NCBI RefSeq assembly: GCF_018619475.1
Contig: NZ_JAHFZG010000004.1
Coordinates: 62,001-126,000 of the forward strand
Length of the DNA stretch: 64,000 nucleotides
Reading direction: 5' to 3'
Source of the DNA: Rhodomicrobium sp. Az07
GTDB lineage: Bacteria; Pseudomonadota; Alphaproteobacteria; Rhizobiales; Rhodomicrobiaceae
The stretch's first letter is position 1; each line of letters opens with the position of its first letter. The notes under the pieces are model-generated. The model worked only from the letters and a program-made list of their open reading frames with translations, had not been told where the DNA came from and ran no database searches. Positions 46,919 to 56,702 of the stretch are shown one piece after another. The position numbers were made by a program, and so were the translations under genes.

Positions 46919-47755
46919 ATGACCTTGCAATCGCCCAACAGCGCGGTCGACATTCGCGGCGTCCGCGTCGGCAACGCGCTGCCGCTCGCGCTTTTTGCGG
47001 GGCCGTGCCAACTCGAAAGCCGTGCGCATGCGCTCGAAATGGCGTCGGCGCTGAAGGAAATCGCGGGCCGTCTCGGCATCGGCCTTGTGTTCAAGACGAG
47101 CTTCGACAAGGCGAACCGCACGAGCGCGAACGCGATGCGGGGGCTCGGCCTCGATGCGGCGCTGCCGATCTTCGCCGAAATCCGCGAGAGTTTGGGCCTG
47201 CCCATCGTGACGGACGTGCATGAAGCATCGCAATGCGCGCGCGTCGCCGAGGCGGTGGACGTGCTGCAAATCCCCGCCTTCCTGTGCCGCCAGACGGATC
47301 TGCTGATCGCCGCCGCCGAAACGGGCCGCGTGGTTAAGGTGAAGAAGGGCCAGTTCCTCGCCCCGTGGGACATGAAAAATGTGGTCGCGAAGGTGCTCGC
47401 GGCGGGCAACCCGAACGTGCTCGTGACCGAGCGCGGCGCGAGCTTCGGCTACAACACGCTCGTGACGGACATGCGCGCGCTGCCGATCCTCGCGGAGACG
47501 GGCGCGCCCGTGGTGTTCGACGCCACGCATTCGGTCCAGCAGCCGGGCGGGCAGGGCACAGCGACGGGCGGCGACCGGCGTTTCGTGCCGGTGCTGGCGC
47601 GCGCAGCCGTGGCGGTCGGCGTCGCGGCGGTGTTCATCGAAACGCATGAAGACCCGGATCGCGCGCCGTCAGACGGGCCGAACATGGTGCCGCTCGGCGA
47701 GCTTGAGGCGCTGCTGCGCAATCTTCAGGCGTTCGACCGGCTGGCGAAGGCGTAA
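46919..47755 (+). CDS. kdsA: 3-deoxy-8-phosphooctulonate synthase
   Basis: A 278-residue KDO-8-phosphate synthase, making the sugar acid of the LPS inner core. [28 protein letters not shown] and [15 protein letters not shown] are the substrate and metal regions. It has Asn/Cys context variations that decide metal dependence; I did not assign class. eno, often the next gene, is missing: rsmB converges instead, 28 bases away. Confidence 0.96.
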   Translation: MTLQSPNSAVDIRGVRVGNALPLALFAGPCQLESRAHALEMASALKEIAGRLGIGLVFKTSFDKANRTSANAMRGLGLDAALPIFAEIRESLGLPIVTDVHEASQCARVAEAVDVLQIPAFLCRQTDLLIAAAETGRVVKVKKGQFLAPWDMKNVVAKVLAAGNPNVLVTERGASFGYNTLVTDMRALPILAETGAPVVFDATHSVQQPGGQGTATGGDRRFVPVLARAAVAVGVAAVFIETHEDPDRAPSDGPNMVPLGELEALLRNLQAFDRLAKA

Positions 47756-47783
47756 GCGGCGCAAGCGAGCCGCCAACGCGCGT

Positions 47784-49139
47784 TCAGTTTCGCGTCAGCC
47801 GCGCGGCGAAGAAGCCGTCCATGCCGCCTGCGTGAAACGGCAGCGTGCGCAGGCATCCGTTCTCCGTGATCGCCTCGGGCGGCAAATTGAGCGCCGCCGC
47901 ATCGATGGGCAGCAGCCGCACGTCGGCGCGGTCGGCCAGCAGCGCCGCGATCTGCGCCTCCCCTTCTTCCGGTTCGAGCGAACATGTGGCGAAGACCAGC
48001 GTACCGCCCGGCGCAAGCAGCGTCAGCGCGTGCGAGAGAAGCCGCTTCTGCACGCGAGCGAGCGCGGCGATGTCCTCCGCCGTCTTTAGATAGGCGATGT
48101 CGGGATTGCGGCGGATGGTGCCCGTCGCCGAGCATGGCGCATCGAGCAGGATCGCCTCGAAGCGCTCCTTCGGCTGCCATTCGACGACACCGGCTTTGAC
48201 GATTTCGACGGAAAGCGCGAGCCGCGCGGCATTTTCGCCGAGCCGCCGAAGCCGAGAGGCCGAAATGTCCACCGCCGTCACGCGCGCGCCCGCCGCCGCA
48301 AGCTGCGCCGTCTTGCCTCCGGGTGCTGCGCAAAGGTCGGCCACGCGCTTGCCCGCGACATCGCCCAACAGCAGCGCCGGGATCGCGGCGGCGGCGTCCT
48401 GCACCCACCACGCCCCCTCGGCGTAACCTTCGATTTCCTCCACGCGGCCCTTGTGCGATAGCCGCACCGATCCCCATGGCATGACGTCGCCCTGAAGCTT
48501 CGCGGCCCATGCTGCGGCATCGGCCTTCACGCTTAGGTCGAGCGGCGGCTCTTCCAGATGCGCGCCCGCGATCTCGCGCGCCGTGGCCTCGCCGTAATGC
48601 GCGACCCAGCGCTCGCGGAGCCATGCGGGCGTGTTGAGCACGGAGGCGTCCTGCGCGCGAAGTATCTCGGCCTTGTTCTCGCTCACGCGCCGCAGCACCG
48701 CGTTGATGAGGCCCCCGAGATGGCGGCTGAAGCGCGAAGCCTTCGCCTGCTCCACCGCCAGCCCGATGGCGGCATGCGGCGCGACATCCATGAAGGCCAG
48801 CTGCGTCGTGCCTGCGATGAGGATGGCGCGCGCCTCGAAGGCATCGGCGGGGAGCGGCTTTTCGAGGAAGCGCGAAATCATGTCCTCGACCTGGCCGAGG
48901 CGGCGCAGCGCGATTGTCGCGATGGCGCGAGCGAAGGCGCGGTCGCGCGCTTCCATGGCCGCGAAGGCATCGCGCGCGGACGACCCGGCGAAGGCCTCGT
49001 CGAAGGACTGGTGGTCGTGCAGCACCGATTTCAGAAGGAACACAGCGAGGCGGCGGGCCATCAGCCCGGACGACGGGGCGCCTTTCACGGGCGCATGGTG
49101 ATCGGAGTCGGTCGTATTCGAAGAAGGTTTCGGCGCCAC
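47784..49139 (-). CDS. rsmB: 16S rRNA (cytosine-967-C5)-methyltransferase
   Basis: The 451-residue protein has an N-terminal NusB-like RNA-binding domain (ARDAFAAMEARDRAFARAI ... INAVLRRVSE) and a C-terminal methyltransferase with SAM site DLCAAPGGKTAQLA, DAPCSATGTIRRNPD and the catalytic Cys in VFATCSLEPEEGE. It methylates C967 in small-subunit rRNA. It lies downstream of htpX in the same direction, an order common in Hyphomicrobiales. Confidence 0.94.
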   Translation of the reverse strand: MAPKPSSNTTDSDHHAPVKGAPSSGLMARRLAVFLLKSVLHDHQSFDEAFAGSSARDAFAAMEARDRAFARAIATIALRRLGQVEDMISRFLEKPLPADAFEARAILIAGTTQLAFMDVAPHAAIGLAVEQAKASRFSRHLGGLINAVLRRVSENKAEILRAQDASVLNTPAWLRERWVAHYGEATAREIAGAHLEEPPLDLSVKADAAAWAAKLQGDVMPWGSVRLSHKGRVEEIEGYAEGAWWVQDAAAAIPALLLGDVAGKRVADLCAAPGGKTAQLAAAGARVTAVDISASRLRRLGENAARLALSVEIVKAGVVEWQPKERFEAILLDAPCSATGTIRRNPDIAYLKTAEDIAALARVQKRLLSHALTLLAPGGTLVFATCSLEPEEGEAQIAALLADRADVRLLPIDAAALNLPPEAITENGCLRTLPFHAGGMDGFFAARLTRN

Positions 49140-49278
49140 GAACGGGCCTTTCGGGTTTGCACAAAGCGGAAGCGCTTCGATGAAGGTCCGCTCTTATGGG
49201 CAAAAGCGGCGCGTCGCACAATGGCGCTTTACCGCGACGCGCCGCATCTCATCGAAATCCATCCTCGCCCGTTCAAGC

Positions 49279-50259
49279 TCAGGACCGGCGGTTCCACGGC
49301 CCCACTTCGAACGGCCGCCGACCCGAGCGCGGGCGCTGTTGCCACGGGCCGCTTCGGCCCGCGCCGTCCTCGAAGCCCGGAACCGGCGACATGTGCGCCG
49401 CTGTCGGCTGCTGCGTGTCGCCCATCTGGCGCGCCTGCTCGACGAGCGCCGCGACGCGGTTTGCCGTGTTCGGATGCGTGGAGAACAGATTGTCCATGCC
49501 TTGCCCCGACAGCGGGTTGATGATGTAAAGCTGCGCGCTCGCGGGGTTGCGCTCGGCCTGCTGGTTCGGGATCTGATGCGCGGCCTGCTCGATCTTCTGG
49601 AGCGCGGACGCGAGCCATAACGGCCGCTGACAGATTTCGCCGCCATCCTTGTCGGCCACATATTCGCGCGAGCGGCTGATCGCCATCTGGATGATGGCCG
49701 CCGCCAGCGGCGCCACGATCACAGCAAGCAGCGTGCTGATGATGCCGCCGCCGCCGTTATTGCGGTTGCCGAAGAACATGCCGAAATTCGCCAGCATGGA
49801 GATCGCGCCCGCGATGGTGGCGGCAATCGTCATGATGAGCGTGTCGCGGTTCTTGATGTGCGCCAGTTCATGCGCGAGAACGCCCGCCACTTCCTCCTTG
49901 CTCATGATGCGCAGGAGCCCCGCGGACGCCGCGACCGCCGCGTTCTCCGGGTTGCGGCCGGTTGCGAACGCATTCGGCTGGTCGGTGTGGATGATGTAAA
50001 CCTTCGGCATCGGCAGGCTCGCGTTCGCCGCGAGTTGCCGCACGATGGAATAAAGCTCGGGCGCGGTACGCTCGTCCACCTCTTCGGCGCCCTGCTGCGC
50101 GAGGACCATCTTGTCCGAGTTCCAGTAGGCGAACATGTTCATCCCGCCCGCGATCAGGAACGCGATGAGCATGCCCGTCTGGCCGCCGATGAGAAAGCCG
50201 ATCGCCATGAAAAGCGCCGTCAACGCGGCGAGCAAGAGCATGGTGCGGAAGAAATTCAT
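49279..50259 (-). CDS. htpX: Membrane zinc metalloprotease HtpX
   Basis: The 326-residue M48 protease has two N-terminal membrane helices (residues 6-24, 26-44), zinc motif HELAH at 130-134, more helices at [17 protein letters not shown] and the third ligand Glu in [27 protein letters not shown] is a hallmark. It degrades misfolded inner-membrane proteins under stress. The C-terminal tail is Pro/Arg-rich. degP lies upstream on the same strand, so two envelope proteases are neighbours. Confidence 0.94.
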   Translation of the reverse strand: MNFFRTMLLLAALTALFMAIGFLIGGQTGMLIAFLIAGGMNMFAYWNSDKMVLAQQGAEEVDERTAPELYSIVRQLAANASLPMPKVYIIHTDQPNAFATGRNPENAAVAASAGLLRIMSKEEVAGVLAHELAHIKNRDTLIMTIAATIAGAISMLANFGMFFGNRNNGGGGIISTLLAVIVAPLAAAIIQMAISRSREYVADKDGGEICQRPLWLASALQKIEQAAHQIPNQQAERNPASAQLYIINPLSGQGMDNLFSTHPNTANRVAALVEQARQMGDTQQPTAAHMSPVPGFEDGAGRSGPWQQRPRSGRRPFEVGPWNRRS

Positions 50260-50489
50260 GGGGCGTACTTGCCTTTTGTCGTCCAGGATTGCTTTTGGGC
50301 ACGCTCCTGTTGCGGATCATGCACTCGTCATTTCGGTGTTGGCGCCGTTTCCCGCAAGACCTCTCGCCGCTTGCCGGGGGCGAAAAACCGTCAGCCCACG
50401 TACAGGAAACGCCGGAGCGGCGCATCCGTTCCGGCGTTCAGGTTTTCGATGGGGGTCAGCGCCGGAAGACGGCGCTGGCTGTGCAAGAC

Positions 50490-52082
50490 CTAACCAACCG
50501 CGGGCAGGGCGACAAACCGCTGATCGCCGTTCCGCTTCACGAGGGCGAGCGCGTTCTTCTTGCCCGATTTGCCGGCATCGGAAAGCGCACGCTTCAGATC
50601 GCCGGGGCGGTTCACCGTCTGATTGCCGACGCGCATGATGATGTCGCCCTCGGCGAGCCCGGCTTCCGCCGCCCTGCCGCCCGGCTCGACACCGACAACG
50701 GCAAGCCCCTGACTGTCGTTCGGGCTAACGTCGGCGGCGGGAGCGACCGCGATGCCGAGATCGTCAAGCCCGGTCTTCCCGCTGTCCGAGAGGCTTGCGC
50801 GCTGCGTCCTCTTCTCCGGCAACTGTCCAATCTTGAGATCGATGGTCTTCGTTTCGCCGCCTCGAAGCACGGTGAGTTTGGCGTCGGAGCCCGGCGCAAG
50901 GTCGGCGATCTTCTTCGCGAGGTCGCGCCCGTCCTTCACTTCCGCGCCGTCGACCTCGGTGATCACGTCGCCCGTCCTGATTCCGGCCTTCTCGGCGGGG
51001 CTTCCGCTTTGGGGGGCCGCCACCAGCGCGCCGGTCGTGCTCTTCAGGCCGACGCTCTCGGCGAGTTCGGGCGTCAGGCCCTGGATCTGTACGCCGAGCC
51101 AGCCGCGCGTGACGTGCCCCTTGTCTTTCAGCGCCGCGACGACGCGCTCCACCGTCGGCGCGGGGATGGCGAACGCGATGCCGACCGAGCCGCCCGAGGG
51201 CGAATAGATCGCCGTGTTCACCCCGATGACCTCGCCGCTTTCGTTGAAGGTCGGGCCGCCGGAGTTGCCCTTGTTGACGGACGCGTCGATCTGGATGAAA
51301 TCGTCATACGGGCCTTCGCCGATGTCGCGGCCGCGCGCCGAGACGATGCCCGCCGTCACTGTGCCGCCAAGCCCGAAGGGGTTGCCCATGGCGACGACCC
51401 AGTCGCCGATTTCAGCGCCGGAGCGCGAGAATTTCGTGTAGGGAAAATCGTCTCGGCCATCCACCTTGAGCAAAGCGAGGTCTGTGCGCGGATCGGTGCC
51501 GACCACCTTCGCGGTGTAGGTCTTGCCGTCGTCCATCACGACTTCGAGGCTCACCGCGTCCTGCGCGACGTGGTTGTTCGTCACGAGATAGCCGTCCGGC
51601 GAGATGAAGAAGCCGGAGCCTTGCGCCGTTACGAGCTGACGCGGGCCGCCCTTGCCGCCGGGCATGCCGCCCCACGGGCCGAAGCCGCCGCGCGGGGCGT
51701 TCGGGCCGCCGAAATAGCGCTCGAACGGGGAGCCCTCGAACGGATTTCCTCTCTGACCGCCCTCATCGTCCCCGAACGCCGCTCTCGCCGCCGCGTTCGC
51801 CTTCACCCGGATCGAAACCACGGCGGGCTTCACCTGCTTCACGAGCGGCGCGAAGCTCGGCAGCTTTTGACGCATGCCCTCGCCTTGAGACACATTCTCG
51901 CCCTGCGCGAACGCGCGTGCCGGATTCGGCTCGAACGAAGCCGAGCCGACAAACGCGCCAAGCGCCAGCGCAGCCGCCGAGACGTAAATCGTGCTTTTCT
52001 TACCGAAACGAGAAAGAATTACAGAAATTTGAGATTGACGTTTTGCCGTGTTCGTCCGGACTTCGGGAGAAGACTCCGTCAT
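50490..52082 (-). CDS. DegP/DegQ-type periplasmic serine protease
   Basis: A 530-residue HtrA protein. Signal/anchor helix YVSAAALALGAFVGSA lies near residues 35-50. The catalytic triad is His in LVTNNHVAQD, Asp in TDLALLKV and Ser in KGNSGGP. A Gly/Pro-rich insert (GGPNAPRGGFGPWGGMPGG) precedes the protease core. Two PDZ domains follow. It removes damaged envelope proteins. ATG 52082 with GGAGG five bases upstream is the start; the upstream extension from 52232 overlaps the intergenic repeat. Confidence 0.94.
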   Translation of the reverse strand: MTESSPEVRTNTAKRQSQISVILSRFGKKSTIYVSAAALALGAFVGSASFEPNPARAFAQGENVSQGEGMRQKLPSFAPLVKQVKPAVVSIRVKANAAARAAFGDDEGGQRGNPFEGSPFERYFGGPNAPRGGFGPWGGMPGGKGGPRQLVTAQGSGFFISPDGYLVTNNHVAQDAVSLEVVMDDGKTYTAKVVGTDPRTDLALLKVDGRDDFPYTKFSRSGAEIGDWVVAMGNPFGLGGTVTAGIVSARGRDIGEGPYDDFIQIDASVNKGNSGGPTFNESGEVIGVNTAIYSPSGGSVGIAFAIPAPTVERVVAALKDKGHVTRGWLGVQIQGLTPELAESVGLKSTTGALVAAPQSGSPAEKAGIRTGDVITEVDGAEVKDGRDLAKKIADLAPGSDAKLTVLRGGETKTIDLKIGQLPEKRTQRASLSDSGKTGLDDLGIAVAPAADVSPNDSQGLAVVGVEPGGRAAEAGLAEGDIIMRVGNQTVNRPGDLKRALSDAGKSGKKNALALVKRNGDQRFVALPAVG

Positions 52083-52216
52083 CACTGCCTCCGAGATCGC
52101 ATGAACGCGGCCTATACCGTGGTTATTCGCCAACCGGCCGCTTTTGAACTGATGCGAATTTGGGAAGAAGCTTCGCAATGTGAAGCCGTATCTGCGATTA
52201 AATATCTGAAAGCTTA

Positions 52217-52318
52217 CAGCCTCGTGCCGCAAATCAGACGCGCCACGACGCTGTAGGTTTCTATTGTCGATCAGCTTTTCTGCGTCAAATCGAGACCGAT
52301 TAAACGCAGGCTAATGTC
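52217..52318. repeat. Dispersed intergenic repeat, copy B
   Basis: This is the second copy of the repeat at 5839-5942, same orientation, in the 337-base gap between degP and trxA. Here the right half folds better: CTGCGT and ACGCAG close an outer stem and AATCG/CGATT an inner one. It lies 135 bases upstream of the degP start. Confidence 0.65.
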
Positions 52319-52345
52319 ATCCGGTGGTGGACGCCGGACGCGCGC

Positions 52346-52374
52346 AAAAAAACCGCCTGCGAGAGGCGGTTTTT
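52346..52374 (-). terminator. Bidirectional-looking intrinsic terminator after trxA
   Basis: AACCGCCT, a five-base loop, and AGGCGGTT form an eight-pair stem flanked by seven A on the left and TTTTT on the right. On the minus strand the A-run becomes a seven-T tail, so it ends the trxA transcript 45 bases past its stop. It could also stop plus-strand transcription. Confidence 0.88.
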
Positions 52375-52419
52375 CGTTCATGCCCGCGCGCTGTGCAGAC
52401 GGCGCGAACAGTCTTCGGA

Positions 52420-52749
52420 TCAGACGGACGCGATCGCGCCCGAGATCCATGCGCGAAGCTGCTGCTTCGGCAGCGCGCCGATCTGCTGGCCGGCGACTTC
52501 GCCGTTCTTGAACAGAAGCAGTGCCGGAATCCCGCGAATGTTGTAGGCTTGCGCGATCCCGGGGTTGCTTTCGACGTCGAGCTTCACGACCTTGATCTGG
52601 CCCGCGAACTCTTCGGAAAGTTCCTCCAGAATCGGGGCGACCGTGCGGCACGGTCCGCACCATTCCGCCCAGAAGTCGACGAGCACGGGAAGGTCGGCTT
52701 TTTTCACGTCCTGTTCGAAGGAGTCATCGGACACGGCAGTCGTTGCCAT
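52420..52749 (-). CDS. trxA: Thioredoxin
   Basis: A 109-residue cytoplasmic thioredoxin. The redox motif is WCGPC at residues 30-34, the cis-proline is in GIPALLLF, and [17 protein letters not shown] is canonical. It starts at ATG 52749 with GAGAGG upstream. It reduces disulfides in ribonucleotide reductase, peroxidases and other proteins. It lies between degP and the L,D-transpeptidase with its own terminator. Confidence 0.97.
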   Translation of the reverse strand: MATTAVSDDSFEQDVKKADLPVLVDFWAEWCGPCRTVAPILEELSEEFAGQIKVVKLDVESNPGIAQAYNIRGIPALLLFKNGEVAGQQIGALPKQQLRAWISGAIASV

Positions 52750-52938
52750 GGAAAGCCTCTCGGTGTTGCGCGGTTCAAAACGCCGCTGATTCAGTCTCAC
52801 GAAAGGTAGGAGGGCATGACCCGCAGCGTCAAGATGTCCGGGGAATCCCCCGATCTTGCGCACAGGGAATTGACGGCGGGCAAAACCACCTTGACGGATG
52901 CCGGGATGGTGGTTCGCTGCAACATCACACCGTCCGGG

Positions 52939-55113
52939 CTACCAGTCGAACGGCCTCCAGTCATCGCGCCCGCGCGACCCCCGCTGAGGCTCGCGGCCGT
53001 AAGGATCGGCACCGCGAACCGGGCGCCCGTATTGATCGAGCCTCTGGTCGGAGGTCGTGTCCCGCGCCTCGCGCTGCGGAGCGGCGGATGCCTGCGCCAC
53101 GGCAACGACGGGATCGCCCGCAAACCGGAAGGTCTCGCCCTTCAGAGCGCTCGCCACGCGTGCGTCGAGGCCGTAAAGATCCGGGAAGTAGCGAACCTCT
53201 CCCTTGTCGTCCGGCGCGGCGGTGAAATAGACGGTGTGAACAGGGATTGGCGTCGAAAGCTTGATGTCGTGCGTTTGCCCGCTTTCGATCATGCGACGGA
53301 TCTGTTCGGGCTTCGTCCCGCTGTCGCGCGCAAGGAGAACTTCCGCGAAGCGAACCGGGTTTTGCGTGCGCATGCAGCCATGGCTGAACGCGCGCGTCGC
53401 CGAGCCGAACAGGCTCTTCTCCGGCGTGTCGTGCATGTACACATCGTGCTTGTTCGGGAAGCGGAATTTCACCACGCCAAGCACATTGCGCGCGCCCGCC
53501 CCCTGAATGAAGCTGAAGCGGCGCACGTCCACGCGCGACCAGTCGACGGAGTCGGGATCGATTTCGCGACCGTTATAAATCACGCGAAGACCGCCGAGGC
53601 GCTGAAGAACGGTCGAAGCGCCGCCACCACCGCCACCGCTCGCACCACCGAAGAATGAGAAGAAGTCATCGGCCGGGCCGCGAGGCGCCGCGCGCCTGAG
53701 CTTCGGCGCGATTTCGTTCGTCTTGATGCCGTTCGGCACGCCCCATTCGGGATTGAAGATGACGAACTGCATGGGCGCCGAGAAGGAGGGCGTCTGCGAC
53801 GTGGACTTGCCGACGACGATGCGCTCCTGGAACGCGACCCGGCCGTGATCGAAAACGCGCGTGATCTGTTCCGGGATCGAATTCCACACGTGAAAATCGC
53901 CGAGATCGTCCGGCATCCAGCGCCAGCGTTCCATGTTCACGATGAGGCGCATCTTCTTTTCTTCGACCGAGCCGGTCGCGCCCGCGTTCAGTGCCGCGCG
54001 GAGCTTCCTGTCGACGATGCCGTTCACGTCGAGCCCGTTTTCCTTCTGGAAACGGTTCACCGCCACGACGAGCGCCTCGTCGTATATCGTGTCACGCGGC
54101 GCGTCGAGACCGGCGCCGAGCCGCTTCCTGACAAGCGCGATCTGCGCGTCGTCGTCACCGGGTTTGAACGTCTTCCCGGCCGGAATGCGGATGGATGAGG
54201 TGCCTGTGTCGGGCGTCTTCCCGAGCGCGATGAGCGCCTGGCGCAGCCGGTTGAATTGCTCCGATTTCGGATGCAGCCCGCGCAGATAGGCATCTGCCTC
54301 TGCGGCGGCGGCGATGGCTTCGAGCACGGATTTCGGCTCGTAGATGTGAGGCTTCCGATCCATCGCGGGGCTTATGGATGGCGGATCGACACGCCCGCCA
54401 CGCGCATGGCGCGCATATTTCAGCACGGCGAGGCCCAACTTCACCTCGGCATCGGCGCGCTCTTCCGGTGTGGTGCCTGCGCCTGCGGGAAGCTCGAACG
54501 CCGAGGCATCGAGGCCGTAGCTGTCGGCGGCGCGGATCTCGCGGATGGCTTTCGTCGCGGCGGGCGTGAAGCCCTCGGCCGAGGTCCAGACAGGCTGGCC
54601 CTTGGTCGCGGAGTAGAATGCCTTTACGGCGGCGACGTCGTCACGCGCATCCCCCTTGCCGCCCGCATTCGCCACGCGCTCGACGACGAGCGGCGCAACG
54701 GGATCGCCAGCGGGCGCTTCGGCAGCCACCGACGGCTGCGCGGGCGCGCCGGGCGCGAGGAGCGGCGGGCCGTCCTCGTCCTTCGGGGCGAGCGGATCGG
54801 GAAGCGTGCTTTCGAGCGGGGAGTCGATCGGATCGGCGGGCGTTATTTCGTGCTTCGCGGCCGCATTCCTGACGGCGGGATTTTCCTCATGCGCGGCGGC
54901 TGCATGCGGCGTCACTTCCGCCTTGATGTCGTCGAGAGAACCGGGCGCGGGGGCGGCGTTTTCCGGCGCAGCTTCGGGCTCGGGTGCCGTCGTCGCCGGC
55001 GCGTCCAGATCGGCGAGCGGCGGCCGGGTATCGGCTTCCTGCGCCATGGCCTGCGGGACAACGGCCGAGAGACAGGCGATCAGCGCCAGCCGCGACGTAA
55101 AACTCACCTTCAT
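52939..55113 (-). CDS. L,D-transpeptidase (YcbB-like, YkuD domain)
   Basis: The 724-residue product has a signal peptide (LALIACLSAVVPQAMAQ), a 150-residue Pro/Ala/Glu-rich linker, a scaffold domain (KAFYSATKGQPVWTSAEGF), a peptidoglycan-binding domain (FQKENGLDVNGIVDRKLRAAL) and a YkuD catalytic domain with HDTPEKSLFG and FSHGCMRTQNP, where Cys is the nucleophile. It cross-links peptidoglycan stems by 3-3 bonds. A glycine-rich insert (FFGGASGGGGGGAS) is placed between the PG-binding and catalytic regions, near where the YcbB capping loop is expected. The start codon is ATG 55113, with GGAGAGGG upstream. Confidence 0.92.
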   Translation of the reverse strand: MKVSFTSRLALIACLSAVVPQAMAQEADTRPPLADLDAPATTAPEPEAAPENAAPAPGSLDDIKAEVTPHAAAAHEENPAVRNAAAKHEITPADPIDSPLESTLPDPLAPKDEDGPPLLAPGAPAQPSVAAEAPAGDPVAPLVVERVANAGGKGDARDDVAAVKAFYSATKGQPVWTSAEGFTPAATKAIREIRAADSYGLDASAFELPAGAGTTPEERADAEVKLGLAVLKYARHARGGRVDPPSISPAMDRKPHIYEPKSVLEAIAAAAEADAYLRGLHPKSEQFNRLRQALIALGKTPDTGTSSIRIPAGKTFKPGDDDAQIALVRKRLGAGLDAPRDTIYDEALVVAVNRFQKENGLDVNGIVDRKLRAALNAGATGSVEEKKMRLIVNMERWRWMPDDLGDFHVWNSIPEQITRVFDHGRVAFQERIVVGKSTSQTPSFSAPMQFVIFNPEWGVPNGIKTNEIAPKLRRAAPRGPADDFFSFFGGASGGGGGGASTVLQRLGGLRVIYNGREIDPDSVDWSRVDVRRFSFIQGAGARNVLGVVKFRFPNKHDVYMHDTPEKSLFGSATRAFSHGCMRTQNPVRFAEVLLARDSGTKPEQIRRMIESGQTHDIKLSTPIPVHTVYFTAAPDDKGEVRYFPDLYGLDARVASALKGETFRFAGDPVVAVAQASAAPQREARDTTSDQRLDQYGRPVRGADPYGREPQRGSRGRDDWRPFDW

Positions 55114-55361
55114 AAACAACCCTCTCCAGCCCCAAGGCCCTCAGACTCCGCCGCTTGCCCAACGCGCGGCGCCATCAGAACAGACCGCCATACTCACAGA
55201 AAAGGCGCAGCTGAAGACACGCTCTCGCGAACGCGTCCCAGTCGCCCACCCGTGTTCCGCACAAATTATGCGTTAAAAGCTGACGTGGCAAGTTAACGAT
55301 AGCGCAACCTTAAACATTGTCGCGCTGTCGCTTTTCAGGCCCGGCTTGGTCGCCGTCGCCA

Positions 55362-55787
55362 TTACTTCACGCGGAAATTCGCGTGACATGCCGAGCATCG
55401 CGCCGTGATCTGAGCGACGCCGCCGACCGCTTTCTCCCAACCCGCTGCATTCATCGGTTCGGAAATCTCGGCGGTCAGACGGGCAAAATCGTCGGCGCTG
55501 CGATGAAAATCGAAGCCCATTTCCCTGAACTCCGGCGGCATGAAGCGCCCGATGCCCCGTCCTTTACCGATTGCCATTTCGCTACGTGCGACCGATCCCG
55601 CTTCGCGGACCTTGCCCGCAGCCATAAGCTGGATCACGTCGTTGAGCGCATTCATATGGGTGCGCATGTGCTCAAGGAATTGCGCCTTGATGTCGGGCGG
55701 GAGGTCGAGGGCAATTCGATTGTCCTCGGCCCTCGCGCCGACGGCAAGACCTGAAAGCATCACCGCAGCAAGAACTGTTTTTCGCAT
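55362..55787 (-). CDS. Cytochrome c'-like (c556-type) protein
   Basis: The 141-residue protein has a signal peptide (TVLAAVMLSGLAVGARA) and a four-helix-bundle pattern, with the haem motif CSACH at residues 131-135 near the C-terminus, as in cytochrome c' and c556. A Met in the early helix may be the sixth ligand. It is periplasmic; electron-transfer or gas-binding roles are known for the family, not shown here. It starts at ATG 55787 (MRKTVLAAV), followed closely by another small exported-protein gene upstream. Confidence 0.88.
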   Translation of the reverse strand: MRKTVLAAVMLSGLAVGARAEDNRIALDLPPDIKAQFLEHMRTHMNALNDVIQLMAAGKVREAGSVARSEMAIGKGRGIGRFMPPEFREMGFDFHRSADDFARLTAEISEPMNAAGWEKAVGGVAQITARCSACHANFRVK

Positions 55788-55821
55788 TGTGTCCCCCTTT
55801 TGCGATCGCCGCTCAGATTCG

Positions 55822-56307
55822 TCACCACCAGCAGCTTTCGCCGCCGCGCTCTTTCGGCTGCTCGCGTCCGCGACCGCGCGCCCAAACCGGGCGTAGACTG
55901 TCGTTCCGAAAGGCGAAGACCTTGTCGCCCGCCTTGACGGATTTGGCGATGAAGGCATCCTTCGGCATGCGTTCGGTTCGGAAAGCCTCGAACGAGATGT
56001 TTTGCCCCACGGAGAGCTGCTTTAGCACGTCGCGAAGGGCGAATGTCGGCCCCAGGTGCAAGTTGATCGTCTTCGCATCCGGCATCTGCACGATGAGATG
56101 AGCGCCCTCGGCGGAGCGCCCCGTCGTCTTCTCGCACCGTCCGACCTTGACGGCCTCGATGGTCCCCGACATGGCCTCAATCGGAAGTCCCAGGCCCTGC
56201 CGCGCGACGCCCGACGACTCGCCCGTTCCCTTTTGCGCGAGCGCAGGAGCAGCAATCGCCGCAAGTCCGAAGAACGCGGCGGAAAGACAAATTGCAGTTC
56301 TGCTCAT
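55822..56307 (-). CDS. Exported protein of unknown function
   Basis: A 161-residue protein with a signal peptide (ICLSAAFFGLAAIAAPALAQ). The mature part has a beta-rich pattern with MSGTIEAVKVGRCEKTTGRS, LIVQMPDAKTINLHLGP and SVGQNISFEAFRTERMP, and ends CWW. It resembles an OB-like or copper-chaperone-like small periplasmic domain, but I do not recognise a named family. Its end lies 34 bases before the cytochrome gene, so the two are probably co-transcribed; a link to haem or metal handling is only inference. Confidence 0.72.
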   Translation of the reverse strand: MSRTAICLSAAFFGLAAIAAPALAQKGTGESSGVARQGLGLPIEAMSGTIEAVKVGRCEKTTGRSAEGAHLIVQMPDAKTINLHLGPTFALRDVLKQLSVGQNISFEAFRTERMPKDAFIAKSVKAGDKVFAFRNDSLRPVWARGRGREQPKERGGESCWW

Positions 56308-56338
56308 GACGGCCTCCTTCGGTCACCCGACCCGCTGA

Positions 56339-56590
56339 CTACCTCCGGCGCTGGCCGCCGCCCGAGTTCCTCAACACCGATCGACAATCCTGCGACAGCC
56401 TGCGCCAATTCGATTGCAGGCAGGCGCGAACCTCGCCACGGCCATGGTGCAGGCGATTGCAATGGCGGTTGATGTCAGCCGCGCAGAAAGTTGCGACCGG
56501 GCCGCGGCCGTAGCGCTGGGCGAAGGCCGCATCCGCAGACACGAGCATGGCGACAGCTGCTGCAAAAAGCGCGATGCGTTTGGTGAACAT
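56339..56590 (-). CDS. Small exported cysteine-rich-repeat protein
   Basis: The 83-residue product has a signal peptide (IALFAAAVAMLVSADAAFA) and a mature part reading TFCAADINRHCNRL, EVRACLQSNWRRLSQDC, one copy of the Cys-rich repeat pattern (C-x6-C ... ACL ... LS-x2-C) found in GLG1-like and many small alphaproteobacterial proteins. Four cysteines suggest two disulfides in the periplasm. The start ATG 56590 follows a GGAG-like AGAACGG. It precedes the other exported-protein gene by 31 bases on the same strand. Confidence 0.78.
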   Translation of the reverse strand: MFTKRIALFAAAVAMLVSADAAFAQRYGRGPVATFCAADINRHCNRLHHGRGEVRACLQSNWRRLSQDCRSVLRNSGGGQRRR

Positions 56591-56702
56591 GGTCCGTTCT
56601 CCTTTGTTGCACATCCACTATGCAGCGCGGAGAATTACGGCTCACTGAAATCCGATGTCAGCGAATTGTAAGGTGCCGATCCGAGAAATGGTTCGGTCGT
56701 GC

